Source: Casuarina equisetifolia (Eukaryota > Streptophyta > Magnoliopsida > Fagales > Casuarinaceae). Taken from it: a stretch of 64,000 nucleotides of DNA. The stretch is from assembly GCA_028551475.1 (NCBI GenBank), contig CM052357.1:4139931-4203930 (forward strand). Direction: 5' to 3'. Position numbers and translations under genes: made by a program. This document shows, piece by piece, positions 44,951 to 56,200 of the stretch (the first letter of the stretch is position 1; the number at the start of each line of letters is the position of its first letter). Below the pieces are notes generated by a model. It was not told the DNA's origin. It did no database searches and was given only the letters and a program-made list of their open reading frames with translations.

Positions 44951-46700
44951 ACCGTGCTATTATTTTGGGAGGGTTAATATTTTATTATATCAATTAATTA
45001 CTTCCGAATAGAAATATTGGCTTTTTTATAGTTCAATAAAAATAATGATTAAAAAAATTCGAACAATTCTAATGTTTCTTGCATTTTCTGTTCAGTTGAT
45101 ACAAGTGCACCATGTAAGTGAGAGGATTTCAAAAGGAGAGAGTATCAAGACTGCTATCCTCTTATACTAGCATTTAAGCCAATGACAATAATATGTTACA
45201 CAGGCAAAAAGAAAATTTGTTGCAGAAATTCAAGAAGATTGTAGTTCCCACATATAGAAATATATGCACCCAACTAATATAATGTCCTACATTCTTTGTA
45301 ATTTTTCTTTATTATATTTTTTCTTACTTCTCCTTCTATCAAGCTAACATTTCATGAATTTTCTTATCATTAAGAATTCATGAGAGGGGCTTTTTTTCAA
45401 CAACTAGCCCCCAAAGAGGGCTCTTTCTACTCACCCATTAAGTTTTTGTATATTTCATTAATTTATAAACTAACAACGAAGGAATTCTAGTTGAATAAAT
45501 ACTAAAAAAATAAAAGATAATTTCTAATTTCTACAACTATATATATACCTCTGATTATAATAAAACATTACAATTATAATTTTTAACCTAATTGTTCCAC
45601 CCACTTTAACATTGGGCAATACCAATTATCTTATTTAGAATCAGATACATTCCATTTGTAGAAGGACAAAAATATGATTGACACATTATGAAGATAAAGT
45701 ATAACAGGGTAAATTGGCAAACATATCCTTCTGTTAGTCGCACTTAGAAGCCGCCGTTGTTATTGTTTTAGGTTAAAACTGATAGCTTTATCAATCTTGA
45801 ATTAATACTTCAAAAATTTAGTTGTATTCAACAAAGCAATAGGCACGGCATCATATTTTAAACTCAGGATTATAATAATCAAAAACTTGGTGGCCACAAG
45901 TCTTCCCTGAGGTCTTGAGTTGAAGGTTCCCCGAAGTTTCTTACGAAACTGCAGCGATCCCCTGGTGCTGACACGGCATCCTCCAGCTGAAGCAAACGTG
46001 GCTAGGCAGTAAGGCTTTGATGGTACACGTGGTGATGCAGGAAGGCTTATTCTGCAGCATTCTTATCTTTTATGGATTACGCGTTTTATTCATTCTTGTA
46101 TTGCGTTTTACTGTTTCAAGAGTTGTTAATTGCCAGAATACTGGAAGGGACTGTGTAGGGGACTTTTGGAAATCATTTGAAGCTTATTAATAGAATTTGG
46201 AGGTCACGAGTTCCCTCGAACGAGCTCTTCATTTTTCCATTCTATTCTCTCAATCACCATAGGTAGGAAAACGAAATCGTCAAAGCAGTTTGGTTCTGAT
46301 TTTGCTCGACGTAGTGGAAGAGCAGGACCACTGCAGAAACCAAGCAAAGAGGCTGGCAAGTCTTTCTTTGTGGTCTTCGACATTAAAAGTCCTCGTTTCT
46401 AAGGAAGCAAGGGATGAAAATAAGGACTTGCCACTTGCATAAAAATTAATTTGAAAAGGTTCAAAGAATTTCAACTTTAATAGTTTCCTCCATTTTCTGC
46501 TCAACGAGAAAAACTTCCTGGATGATTCTTGAGTTGTCATTTTAACATTTTAGACATTGCATAAAAAGAGAACAGAACTTTTACTCTTAAATTGACTTTT
46601 AACTAAGAATGAATTTTCTAATAAGGAGAAAATAGATTTTCCAAATATTATGTTAGCCGGCAGTTGTACTTTTGTGTCTCTAATACTTAAATTTCTAAAA
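44951..46700. other. AT-rich intergenic, no gene recognised
   Basis: No ORF with a recognisable domain. The minus-strand frame 46280-46540 is unconvincing. Confidence 0.4.
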
Positions 46701-46960
46701 CGTTTACCCAAATTCTGTGCTTGACGAAAAGTTGGTGTTACAAAAGATGCATTGCGCTGGTCCAATGCTGGAATAGAGATACCACAGAGCTGTTTGGGCT
46801 AAAAAGTTTTAGTTCATCTGGAACGATTCAAAGTTTAATAGATATGGACGTTGATTCAAAATTGATCGGGATACAACGTGGAACTTGTTCCGCCAAATTT
46901 ATCATACTTTTTACTAGATAAGTATTTGCTCGACGCCTACTGTAATTATATTCTATTAAC
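46701..46960 (+). pseudogene. Possible C-JID fragment
   Basis: SSSGTIQSLIDMDVDS resembles the SSGTIQSCVKLDDYS segment of the TNL-2 C-JID, and the DNA TCTGGAACGATTCAAAGT is close to 63640-63657. Nothing else of a TNL is clear around it, so this is tentative. Confidence 0.35.
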
Positions 46961-48493
46961 ACTAACGGAGACAAAGAAGCGGCTCTCTGTATATTCTTTC
47001 CCAAGTCCACTTCACAATTGCCAAAATAAAATAAAGAAAATAAAACTTATTATATTCTATTAGTATAATTATTGGTGGTTTTCACGTAACATCAGTTTCT
47101 GAGAATCAAAGTGAGGAGCAATGGACATATGCATGCATGAGAAGTAGGTAATGGGAAGCTGTGAAATAGTAGTAAATCATTCGATTATTTTCTATAATTA
47201 TCGACATTTTTCAAGTTACATCATTTCGAAAATTGCTCAGTAAACAAAATGGGAAGGAACGACTGAATCAGGGTTGAAGTAGGTGTCGGAAGGCGTCAAG
47301 GGAGAGCGATCAGCTCCCTTGCTTATATCCAATAATCGTTGATAATTTTCATTGCAGATTAATTATACAATTTTTGAGTAAAGGAGTAAGTTACATACGC
47401 GTGAAGGTGGTGTTGGGGGACAGCTAGAGTTCATTAGTCTTCTGATTCTACTTTATAATTATTGACGGTTTGTGATTCACAGCAATATTCATGATCATTT
47501 ACTTTATTATGGCAAAGGGACCCAAATAAGTCCTAATTTGACATTAAGTTGCTTTCTTGGTTTACATAATATTTATTCTGGAAAAAAGTAGAATAGTCCA
47601 ATAACAATTATTTTATGCAACATTGGACTATTCTATCAACAAACATACACCAACATTGTGTTACAATTATGAAGATAAAGGAACCATAAAAGGCAAGATA
47701 GGCAAACATATTCCTGCACCAGAAAGCAAGCATTCTGCAATTACATGTTCCAACTTTCAACTTAGAAGTCGATGTTGCTTAACTTAACCAAAGAGATCCC
47801 CAATATGTTATTGTTGATTTACGTGAACACAGAATAAATTTATCATTCTTGAATTAAAATTTCCTGAAGTTTGTCGTCTCAAACCAATTGATAGACATCG
47901 AATAATATTTAAACTCTTGAATATAATTATCTCTTCCTTGAAGTGTTTAGAAGGAACATTCCCCGAAATTTCTCACATCAAACCATGGAAATAGATCCCC
48001 ATCTGTTTTCATCCAAACAATGTAATTAGAGACAGCGAGTTTTTCTCAATTTATTTCCACGTGAGGAGTCCCCATTGATTATTTTGATCAAAACATTGTA
48101 ATTAGCTACATTTTCCCTACCATTATGTCACGAGATCATGTGACATCGTAATTAGGTTTCATTTTCCCTACCATTAGCTACATTGTAATTAGGTCCCCAT
48201 CGGCGTGATCGGTTGGTTGATTTGGGGACAATTACTGTGTATTGGTTGCGTTTGATGTTCTGTCCGGTGAAGGGAAATTAGTTGCAGTGTCAATAGTTGC
48301 AGGTTGTAGCAAGAATCTTCCACCACTGCCAGCAGAAGACGCCGAAAGGCCGACCTCTGGCTTGGTCTAGATTGGACGCCACAAAAGGCATCCGGTAACT
48401 CGCTCCCAGATTCGCCCACGCTCCTCTTGAGAACTAATGTTACAAACCGAACTTACCAAGCACTCTGACTGAACAAGCTTGTGACTCTTTAAT
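46961..48493. repeat. Duplicated flank blocks upstream of a TIR relic
   Basis: 47190-47515 pairs with 40930-41226 and 47805-47935 with 41270-41400. In both places the two blocks lie in the same order. 48050-48190 has short repeats of ATTGTAATTAG and TTTTCCCTACCATTA. 48190-48490 may be the leader of the following TIR relic. No gene seen. Confidence 0.5.
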
Positions 48494-49140
48494 GGCGTCT
48501 ACGAGCATCCAGAGAGACTCCTCATCTTCAAAACCTCAGTGGACATACAGAGTTTTCCTCAGTTTCTGCGGCGCAGCCACCCGCACGAAATCGTTGTCTT
48601 CAAAGACAATAATGAACCTCAATATGCAGTGGTTATGATTTTAGAGAATTATGTTTTTTTTTTTTTTCAAATGATGCTTGATGGAATTAGCCAAATTATA
48701 GAATGCATGGAAGAGGCACGATTGAGAATTTTGCTTTCACGTGGATCCCTCCAACCTGGGCAAGCAGAACCATAAATTTGCAAAGGCTTGTGCTTTGCAT
48801 AGAGAAGATCTAGAGGATCATGAAGAGCAATGGAAAATATGGAAAGCTGCTTTAACAAAAGTTGGTGGTCTCGCTGGATGGCAAGCTCATAATAGGTATC
48901 ATCATGAGCTTGGCTTATTCTTTTACGGATTTGCATAACAAATTCTATGTACATTCCTAGTTAAACTAAGTAAGAGCTACTTCCACTTTTTCTGGGACAC
49001 TGGTTCTAAATTAATATTTCTTTTTTTAGGGATGAAGCAGTAATTGTGGAAGAAATTTATGAAACAATACTCAAACATTTTCAAAGGTCTAGTTGGAGTA
49101 GAATCTCAAGTGAGGGAAATTATAACCATGCTTTATTCGA
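48494..49140 (+). pseudogene. TNL relic: TIR exon and first codons of NBS exon
   Basis: Starts ATGGCGTCTACGAGC, then WTYRVFLSFCGA, after which most of the alpha-A to beta-B region is deleted. Later pieces in other frames are QYAVVMILENYVF, IIECMEEARLRILL and NHKFAKACALHREDLEDHEE, ending at GGLAGWQAHNR before a GTATCA donor (48896). After an intron ending near 49028, EAVIVEEIYETILKHF and GVESQVREI begin an NBS exon that is lost after about 49140. There are many shifts. It is a dead TNL. Confidence 0.85.
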
Positions 49141-49429
49141 ATATAAGGATGCCAAAACCATAAAAAAATATTTGAAATATGTCTTAATTGATAAAATACA
49201 ACTTCACCCTTAAATATAAAAATAGAATTTTACCCCCTTGCTCTAAACTTAACTTCTTAATTAACACTCTCCCAAATGCAACCACATAACGGTAAATCAG
49301 TATTTTCTTTTAAAAAAAGAAAACATTTTGCCTGAATATGTTTGCAGTCAAAGGAATTATTTGTATAGAACCAAAAGAAGCATGCTCCCTGTTGGCTGTA
49401 TTACAGTTCCTCCTATACGTGTTCTTTAT
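49141..49429. other. Spacer, no feature
   Basis: AT-rich. Nothing recognised. Confidence 0.3.
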
Positions 49430-49620
49430 CCAAGAAGACCCCTCCTCCTTGCCGATAATCCACTTCCACTTCCGCTTCATGCAGAGAAAGAGAGAGACGG
49501 AGCTGTGATGGCAGCCACTTTCTTACACCAAGGTTGTTCTCTTGTTTTGGCGGGAAATTGGATATTGTGGGATCCAGTGGTTGTGAATAAATACAAAAGT
49601 GACCAAACGCTTTGATCATA
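49430..49620 (-). pseudogene. MCM3 5'-region relic
   Basis: Similar to 210-470 at the left edge: GCAGAGAAAGAGAGAGACGG, TTGTTTTGGCGGGAA, TGGAT.TTGTGG and GACCAAACGCTTTGA phrases in the same order. The MCM3 start codon equivalent (near 49450) is damaged. It shows that the MCM3 5' flank was copied together with the TIR-gene leader. Confidence 0.6.
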
Positions 49621-49705
49621 TTTAACTTCAAATGGTGTGTTTTATTCAAATTGCATAGTAACGGGGAGATATTCTTTATCTCGATCTTTCCTCCCATTTG
49701 CCGCA

Positions 49706-49813
49706 TTCGTTTGGGAAAGTTGGGTTTGAGTCCTTGGGCGTAAGACTACGCTCTCGTCATTTCAAGCATTCGACTGAAGAATCTGCTGATCGAAAAGGCT
49801 TCCACTTGCTGTA
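49706..49813 (+). promoter_or_regulatory. 5' leader of the TIR-only gene (single copy)
   Basis: Same sequence block as each unit of the 1187-1610 array. It ends directly at the start codon. Confidence 0.6.
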
Positions 49814-50626
49814 ATGGCGTCCGCAAACTCTCAGAGAGCCACTTCATCTTCGACACCTCCCCGTACATACAATGTTTTTTTAAGTTTCTGCGGCCAAGAC
49901 ACTCGAAAGAGTTTTGCCGATCATCTCTGTTCGGCTATGAAGCAGAAAGGGATCACCGTCTTTATAGATGATGAAACGCTGGAGAAAGGAAAAGATATTT
50001 CTTTAGGACTTTTAAGCTCAATTCCAGAATCCGAATTTGCAGTTATTATTATATCAGAAAACTACGTTTTCTCGACATGGTGTTTGAAGGAGTTGGCCAA
50101 GACCGTGGACTGTACGAGAGAGTCCCGGCTGAAGCTGTTGCCAGTCTTTTATCACGTGAGTCTCTCCGACATACGAAAGCAGAAAAAAAAACTTTGCAGA
50201 AGCCTTTGCGAGGCATAGAGAAGACCCTGAGATTGACGAAGAGCAAACGAAAGAGTGGAGAGCTGCTTTAACAGAAGTTAGCGATATTGCTGGATGGCAC
50301 GTTCACGATAGGTATGTGGTTTGCTACGTTTGGGCAAATTTCCATGGATTAGGATGATGAATTTAGAAATTTGGCAATGACTAGGATTTTTTTACAGGCG
50401 CGAATCAATCGTCATCGAAGAAATCTGCAGAGCGATTTTTGATGGGTTTTGCCAAAACTCGTCAAACTTTTCCGAGGAGATGCCTATGAGAGAAGCATGT
50501 CTTGAGAGGCTGAGACGCCGGTTTGATGACGCAAGGAAACTTCTTGGGTTTAGCTTAACTTCCTTCTTTTTGTTTTTTTTTTTTTTTTTTCTTAACCTCG
50601 AACTATCTGCCCGGAACTTGTCTTGA
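49814..50626 (+). pseudogene. TIR-only (TX-type) gene with one homopolymer frameshift
   Basis: Exon 1 (49814-50311) encodes a TIR domain. Visible features are RTYNVFLSFCGQDTRKSF, DDETLEKGKDIS, AVIIISENYVFSTWCLKEL with the putative catalytic Glu93, and LLPVFYHV. A run of nine A at 50183-50191 puts the last part out of frame. With one A fewer it would read on as NFAEAFARHREDPEIDEEQT to GWHVHDR and a perfect donor. The intron is 86 bp (50312-50397). Exon 2 (50398-50626) encodes RESIVIEEICRAIFDGF and LERLRRRFDDARKLLGFS, then a T-run (poly-F) and a stop. No NBS or LRR follows; the 3' flank repeat does. Plant TIR-only proteins act as NAD-cleaving immune signalling enzymes. A sequencing error in the A run would make this an intact gene, so it is the best TIR candidate after TNL-2. 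Confidence 0.8.
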
Positions 50627-50639
50627 CCGCCTTATTGGT

Positions 50640-51000
50640 CGTCCTTTTATCTCGAAGGTGTCACCCAAGCCACCTCATCCGACCTCCCTTAAGTCCCTCA
50701 GCATTACCAAGAGAAAGTGACGCATTCGAAGACCTGAACTGGCTGCACCGCATACACACTTGCAACTCATCTTACTCATCTTACTCATCTTACTGTACAT
50801 AAACCGGTACGCTGCTGGTTATAGTAACTTGTCATTTGCTTGTAATTTATGTTGTATTTGTCTTTGGTTGAGTAATATCCAGCACGTTTTTCTTTTCTGT
50901 TTTCTGTTTGTCGATTTAGTAAGCCTGTAATCACGTTCAAAGAAGTAATTCTAAGGAGGCATTAGATCAACTACAAATGATAATTCACATTGTTACACCG
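50640..51000 (+). repeat. TIR-gene 3' flank, copy 4 of 4
   Basis: The most complete context for this repeat, since it directly follows a nearly intact gene. See 8097-8266, 12306-12450 and 43861-44400. Confidence 0.65.
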
Positions 51001-51478
51001 TATCCAAAGCGATCACCACAACATTTGTATAGAAGTAATGCTAAGCAGTCCTTGCATCGCTTCCACCTAAAACACTTATAGTAGGAAGTCTAATACAACC
51101 GGTGGGGAGCATGCTGCTTCTGTTTCTATACAAATAATTCCTTTTACTGAAAATATATTCAGCCAAAATGTTTTTTTTTTAAAAAATACTAATTTACCAT
51201 TATGTGGTCAATCGGCGGAGACCTGTTAAGCTGACTGGACCTGATTCTACCGTTTGTCTCACTCCAACCGAACGACGTCGTAAAGTGCCTCCAACTTTCG
51301 TTGCCAGCCAAGAGAGTGACCCCTCATCATTAATTTATAATTGTTGGAAGGGCATTACGCAAAGTTGCGGAATCTCCCAACCTACACGGCCGTTGCCTCG
51401 CATCCTTCGCTCACAATCTTCACATTCCCCGTCCCCCCCTTCTCCTTCCCAATTGACTGCCCAACTCCGATTCTTTCT
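51001..51478. other. Spacer with a chance ORF
   Basis: The open frame from 51204 has no recognisable domain before position 51500. No feature assigned. Confidence 0.3.
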
Positions 51479-51500
51479 GTACCACCACCACCGTTCCAAA

Positions 51501-51602
51501 ATGACCAAATTACCCTTCCACCTTCTCCTTCTCCTTCTCTTGCTCCTCCTCTCACCCACCTCCGCCGAGATCAAGACCCTGACCATCTATTTGCTTTATA
51601 GT
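51501..51602 (+). pseudogene. Signal-peptide exon fragment, possibly from a CAND/TMEM87-like membrane protein
   Basis: ATG at 51501 followed by TKLPFHLLLLLLLLLLSPTS and AEIKTLTI. The leucine-rich core and the AEIK.L.I continuation look like the secretory signal and first mature residues of plant lung-seven-transmembrane (CAND-type) proteins. That comparison is from memory. The frame then enters copia-related sequence. It is only about 30 codons, so the family is uncertain. Confidence 0.35.
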
Positions 51603-51639
51603 TTTAGTAAACCTTTTAGAAATAGAAGCCAACCAACTC

Positions 51640-52035
51640 AAAACATGGCCTGTCGTTGTCCCTGCGACAATATGCGGTAGATTTACTTCACGAAGCCGTT
51701 ATGGCTTCGAGGAAGTCCGTTTCAATCCCCATCATAGACAAACAACTACCAATCAAAAACGATACCTCCCACCCTAAAAGTACACCTCTATTCATAAGCA
51801 TTGTAGGAGGTTTGCAATACTTGACCTCCAATACGACTAGACTTGGCCTTTACTATTACCAAACTGTGCCAAACCATGCATTGTCCATCCCTACAAGACC
51901 AGCACAACTTGGCCTTTACTATTACCTACTGTGTCAAACCATGCATTGTCTATCCATACAAGATTGGCATGACATGAAACGACTTCTAAGGTACATTAAT
52001 GGGACTATTGATGTTGGTCTTAAGTTTCACTGACA
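51640..52035 (+). pseudogene. Copia RT/RNase H boundary relic
   Basis: YAVDLLHEAVMASRKSVSIP, FISIVGGLQYLTS and MKRLLRYINGTIDVGLKFH are the conserved copia segment between RT and RNase H. Inside it 66 bp are duplicated in tandem (units from 51842 and 51908, GLYYYQTVPNHALS and GLYYYLLCQTMHCLS), in frame. No LTR is attached. Confidence 0.85.
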
Positions 52036-52910
52036 CAGCACCCCTCTGAAAACAATTGCGCGCGAATTCAGTAACCAACTGAAAGCAGCTAATTGAGACA
52101 GAGGGTAGAACAAGTTTTTGTAAAGCCCGTAGGCAATCTGACTATTTACAATACCAGTTGCAGTGTTCACAACTCAGTAGTCTTACATGCAAAGCTGGAT
52201 GAAAAGTAAAATAAGAAATATTAGAAATACAATAATACAGTTCAAGTAGGATTGGGTCTACATATATTCAGGTGGGCCAATAATACTCCTTGTCAAGTGG
52301 GAAGTTTGTATAAATTAAATGCTCCAAACTTGGATAATGAGTAATGATATTATTTGTCACTGAGAGCTTTGGTAAACCTAATATGTGCCACACCCAAAAA
52401 ATATTTTAACTGTTTCAATCTTCTATAGGGAAATGAGAATTTAAAGAACTTTTATGTTTTCTACTAGATAGGTATACTCGACACCTACTCTAATTATATT
52501 CATTTAATACAGACGGTGGCAAAGAAGCAATGCTCTAACTATATTTATAAATATTGAAGAACTCAAAAGCATATATATTTGGATTTGTATACTTCACTGC
52601 CTTTATTAGCTTTTCATAGAATCGCTTGCATTTTTAACACCTCCACGTTACTTTTAATTGTTTTAGCTTTCATTTTATTCTATTTTTTGCAAAAAAAGAA
52701 AGAAAAAGTTGCCTCTTATCATTTTGACCAGATAAAAAAGGGTTCTTTAATAGTATATTAAAATTTTATTTTGAAATGTAATATTAAGCACAGTTGACAT
52801 TATTTATTACTTACTATAAAATCTTATATATATAAATAAAATATTTTTAATTATATATTAATTTCAAGACTAAAATAAATTTTTAAAAAGAGTAATTTCA
52901 ACACCTAGTT
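52036..52910. other. AT-rich spacer, no gene
   Basis: No recognisable coding sequence. 52450-52520 resembles 46910-46975 (ACTAGATA.GTAT.CTCGACACCTACT). Confidence 0.4.
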
Positions 52911-53290
52911 TTACATCACTTTTTTGTGCATCTGAAATTTTAGGGCCAGTAGTTGAATTGCTCCGAATCTAACTATTAATAAGAATGACCCATGTTCCTT
53001 CGACGGTGGGCTGGATGGCGTGGATAAATCTAAGAGAAAGTGACTTTCAGATGCACCAGGTTTCCTACAGTCGCCCAGTTTGACAATTTCGTGAACGCAA
53101 ACCATGCTGCCAACGAATTCATAAAAAGGTTCTCTTGGTGCGACATGATGAGAAACGAAAGGATTTTCGGAACCCGAGAGATCTTGCTGTCTTTCCCTCA
53201 AGTTCGTGGCATCAATTAATTTAGCAGCACCTGTGGCCTTATCACAGAAGGGCTGCATTTGCGAACTTGGATCTTGAAAATTAGGAATAT
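52911..53290 (-). pseudogene. MCM3 relic, N-terminal domain after exon 2
   Basis: On minus, SDIPNFQDPSSQMQPFCD, then NPFVSHHVAPREPFYEFVGS and MVCVHEIVK match the plant MCM3 segment that follows the NISD motif (YMQ-FCDA, FVS..V.PREL...F-GSMVCVEGIV). Part of the segment between is deleted and the frame leaves MCM3 after EIVK. It supplies the MCM3 portion just downstream of what 15226-15120 covers. Confidence 0.8.
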
Positions 53291-56200
53291 CGGAAACGTG
53301 GAAAAGAAATATAGTCTAAGGAAAAAAGAGGCAAAAGAGAGAAAAACAAAATAGAGCTATCAGGATATGAGCTTTGCAACGTAAGACCCAAAAAGTTGTA
53401 GCAGCTCTTCAACTTTTGTGCAATGCTGAAGTTGACCCTGAATATAGGTAGCTCTCATGATTTTCTATTGCAAAACAAAATGGAATGGTCAAGTTTTCTT
53501 TTCTGTTTTAAGATATTTTCTCAAAGATCAAGAATATAAACGAAAAATGTGGTGAATCTGGTCATTTAACAATCATTGCAGCAACTGGTTATAATGATTC
53601 TATTAATCCATATCAATGGAGGAAGTTAGCTTATTTTCTCAGAGATCAAGCTAATTTTCTACTATGCTTTGTAACTATTACGTTAGAGAACTTCTAAGAA
53701 AGTGAAAGACTGAGTATTAGATAATTATAGCGTAAACAAAATCGTGCCAACTTGTTTTATAAAGCTTTAGTAATCAACATTCTAATCATGTGTGCGATAT
53801 TATGAGAACATCGGTAAAGCAAAACACCTTTGGCATTTCGTTTCCTATCCACTACATAACTTAAAACAATACAAGCATTTTGCTGCATTCCATAATCCAA
53901 TCATTTTAATGAAAATATGTCTAAAACTCCTGAAGCTAAACTTCTCAAAATTGTTGAAGATTAACAACAAATGGCTCGATAGCTAAGCAACAACTCGCTT
54001 AAGAAGAAGACAATACGGCCTCAACAACCAAGTAAGAGCTAAAATCTTCATTAGTAACGACTCATCTCCTGCTAGAAATGGAAAACAGCTGGATGATCAA
54101 GGCTTGAATGCAGACAAGCTACAACATTGTTGTGTCCACGGAATCCAAATGAACTTGAGACGGTTGCAAACATATGAAGCAATTAAAGATAAGATGTGGG
54201 GGCCTCGGATGGAAAAGATAACACATTAATTTTTATGAATTTAAGTTTCATATCTAACTTAAAATCTTAAGATATTAAGTAGAAGAATTTATCATTTTTC
54301 TAAAAAAATTATGTTTCTTATTTTGGACTCAACATATTCTTGCTTGTCTCAAGTGTGAAACAATATTTCTCATGGATATTTTTGTCTATGAGTGAAAGAA
54401 CAGAAGATTTAATTTAAATTTTTAATGAACTCTTAGTACTACAAAACAACTCCAAAATATTTATTTAATATTAACTGAAGGCTTTGGAGTTCGGAAACCC
54501 ATACTCTCATTTGTTAATCCAATTTGCAAATACTTACATTTGTTAGTGCAATTTAATTTTCATCTTACTCTTTGTTAGGTAATCAATTTTAAATATTTAT
54601 TTGCTATAATGCCCATCTTTCACTTTTTACATTCGTTCAATCTGTTGTTACAAAGATCTTGTAAAATATATTTATTGAGAATCTCTTTGCTTCGTAATTT
54701 TTGTCAATGTTGAAGCATTTGAACAACTAAAAATTGTTACCAAGAGTTGTAACAAACATAACACATATGTATGAGGTGAAGAGTTCAATTATCCTTTTCC
54801 CGGAGACTGTTATTAAATTCTTGAAAATGAGTGGTACAGTCACCATTAGTTTCTGTCAATGTGTCGGCAAGGATCCCAGTGTGACAAAGTCAGCTACCTC
54901 CATCATGGAGGACGCAGACTCCCAGCATGGCAAGAGTAGGCGCCATCGTGGCTCCCTCGCCTCTTACCTAATGGATGAGTAATTGGGCGTTGGAGTAGCA
55001 AGCGACTGCACCCGCAGCTTTTATTAAACCGTCTCACGCAATGGTTCTTATGGTTATTCTGCTGCATGGGGCAGGGCGCTTAGGAAGCAGTGAAAATTAG
55101 CGTGTGGCTAACAAGTAACGATGGGGGGTACAGGGCTAAGCGTGGTGTTTTCCATGGCTATCTTATCCCTTTAGTTTGGGATCTGTAATGGAATTTTACA
55201 GTGTGACAGAGCCCTAAACAGAGTGGAGACTACAAATAGGGTAGGAAAAGTAGAAGTGGGCCATGAATCTTTTTGTAACATTGAACCCTTTTTCTTAATG
55301 AAATTTATCCTCGTTCCACTCCCTAAGTTCCTGTTTTAGTCGGTCAAAGATAAGGACGAAACAGCGTTTCCATCTTCTGTTCACGTTCAGCCGCTTCACA
55401 GGCCGGTGACAAGGTCGAGCTCAGGAGGACATAATAGTTTCCTCAGAATTTGTTTCTAAATGTTGCATCTTAAAAAGAATGGTGTCAAGTTCGGCGGCAT
55501 CTCTTTCTTTTCCTTTCTTTTTGCTCTTCTTTCCTCGCAAGTCAGATTCCTTAGAAGCACCAGTTACAACGACCCAGCAGCATGTAGACTTTGTGTGATG
55601 ATTGTCGTGGAGATACGTCCAGGGGATAAAAGGTGAGGCAAAAGACCACACTTCTGTGTGTTTAAACGTGAAAATTCAACTAATTGACGCAGAGACCTAA
55701 AGACCTTTGAAATAAATACCCGTTCCCATTGTGGGTCTATGCTCGTGATGCAACCACTGGAAATTTCTGGGTAGTTTCATCAAGAGCAAAGATGCACAAT
55801 GGGAACAGGGCTTTATTTTAAAAATATCAAGCTTTCTGCACCAAGTAGTTGAATTACAGGAAAATTTCCAAGTAGTTCCATCAAGGGCAGAGATGCACAA
55901 GCGATCCTTTTAAAGAGAATGTAAAGTTGGAGCATGTTGGTTGGTTGATTGAAGAAATATAGCTGTTTTGGAGTGCACAAATATAGACTTTATCTGAAGA
56001 ATGATATTTTTCCCGGACTTGCTATCCTTTATTTATGAGATATCCTAACTCATTACAGATGCTGTGTCAATAGAAAGAGCATTATATATTTTATTTTTTA
56101 TATTCTGGAGGTTATTTTTCGCCTATTTTCGTTGCCAACTTGTTTTAATCGAGTTCTATGTTTTGTCTGCCGGTTTTCCCTTTTTATTAGCAACATTAGA
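53291..56200. other. Intergenic, repeats and unassigned short frames
   Basis: 54535-54820 is a direct relative of 57945-58230. 54110-54180 resembles 56808-56875. 55730-55790 and 55858-55905 share a GTAGTT.CATCAAG.GCA.AGATGCACAA phrase. 54734-54982 plus and 55421-55651 minus are open frames without a recognised domain. The latter encodes a lysine-rich patch GKKSKKKGKERDAAELDTI and could be a fragment of a real gene. Nothing else seen. Confidence 0.4.

Noticed and set aside
51204-51500. N-terminal part of the 158-codon ORF
   Set aside because: No similarity seen, and the signal-peptide start at 51501 is a better initiation site.
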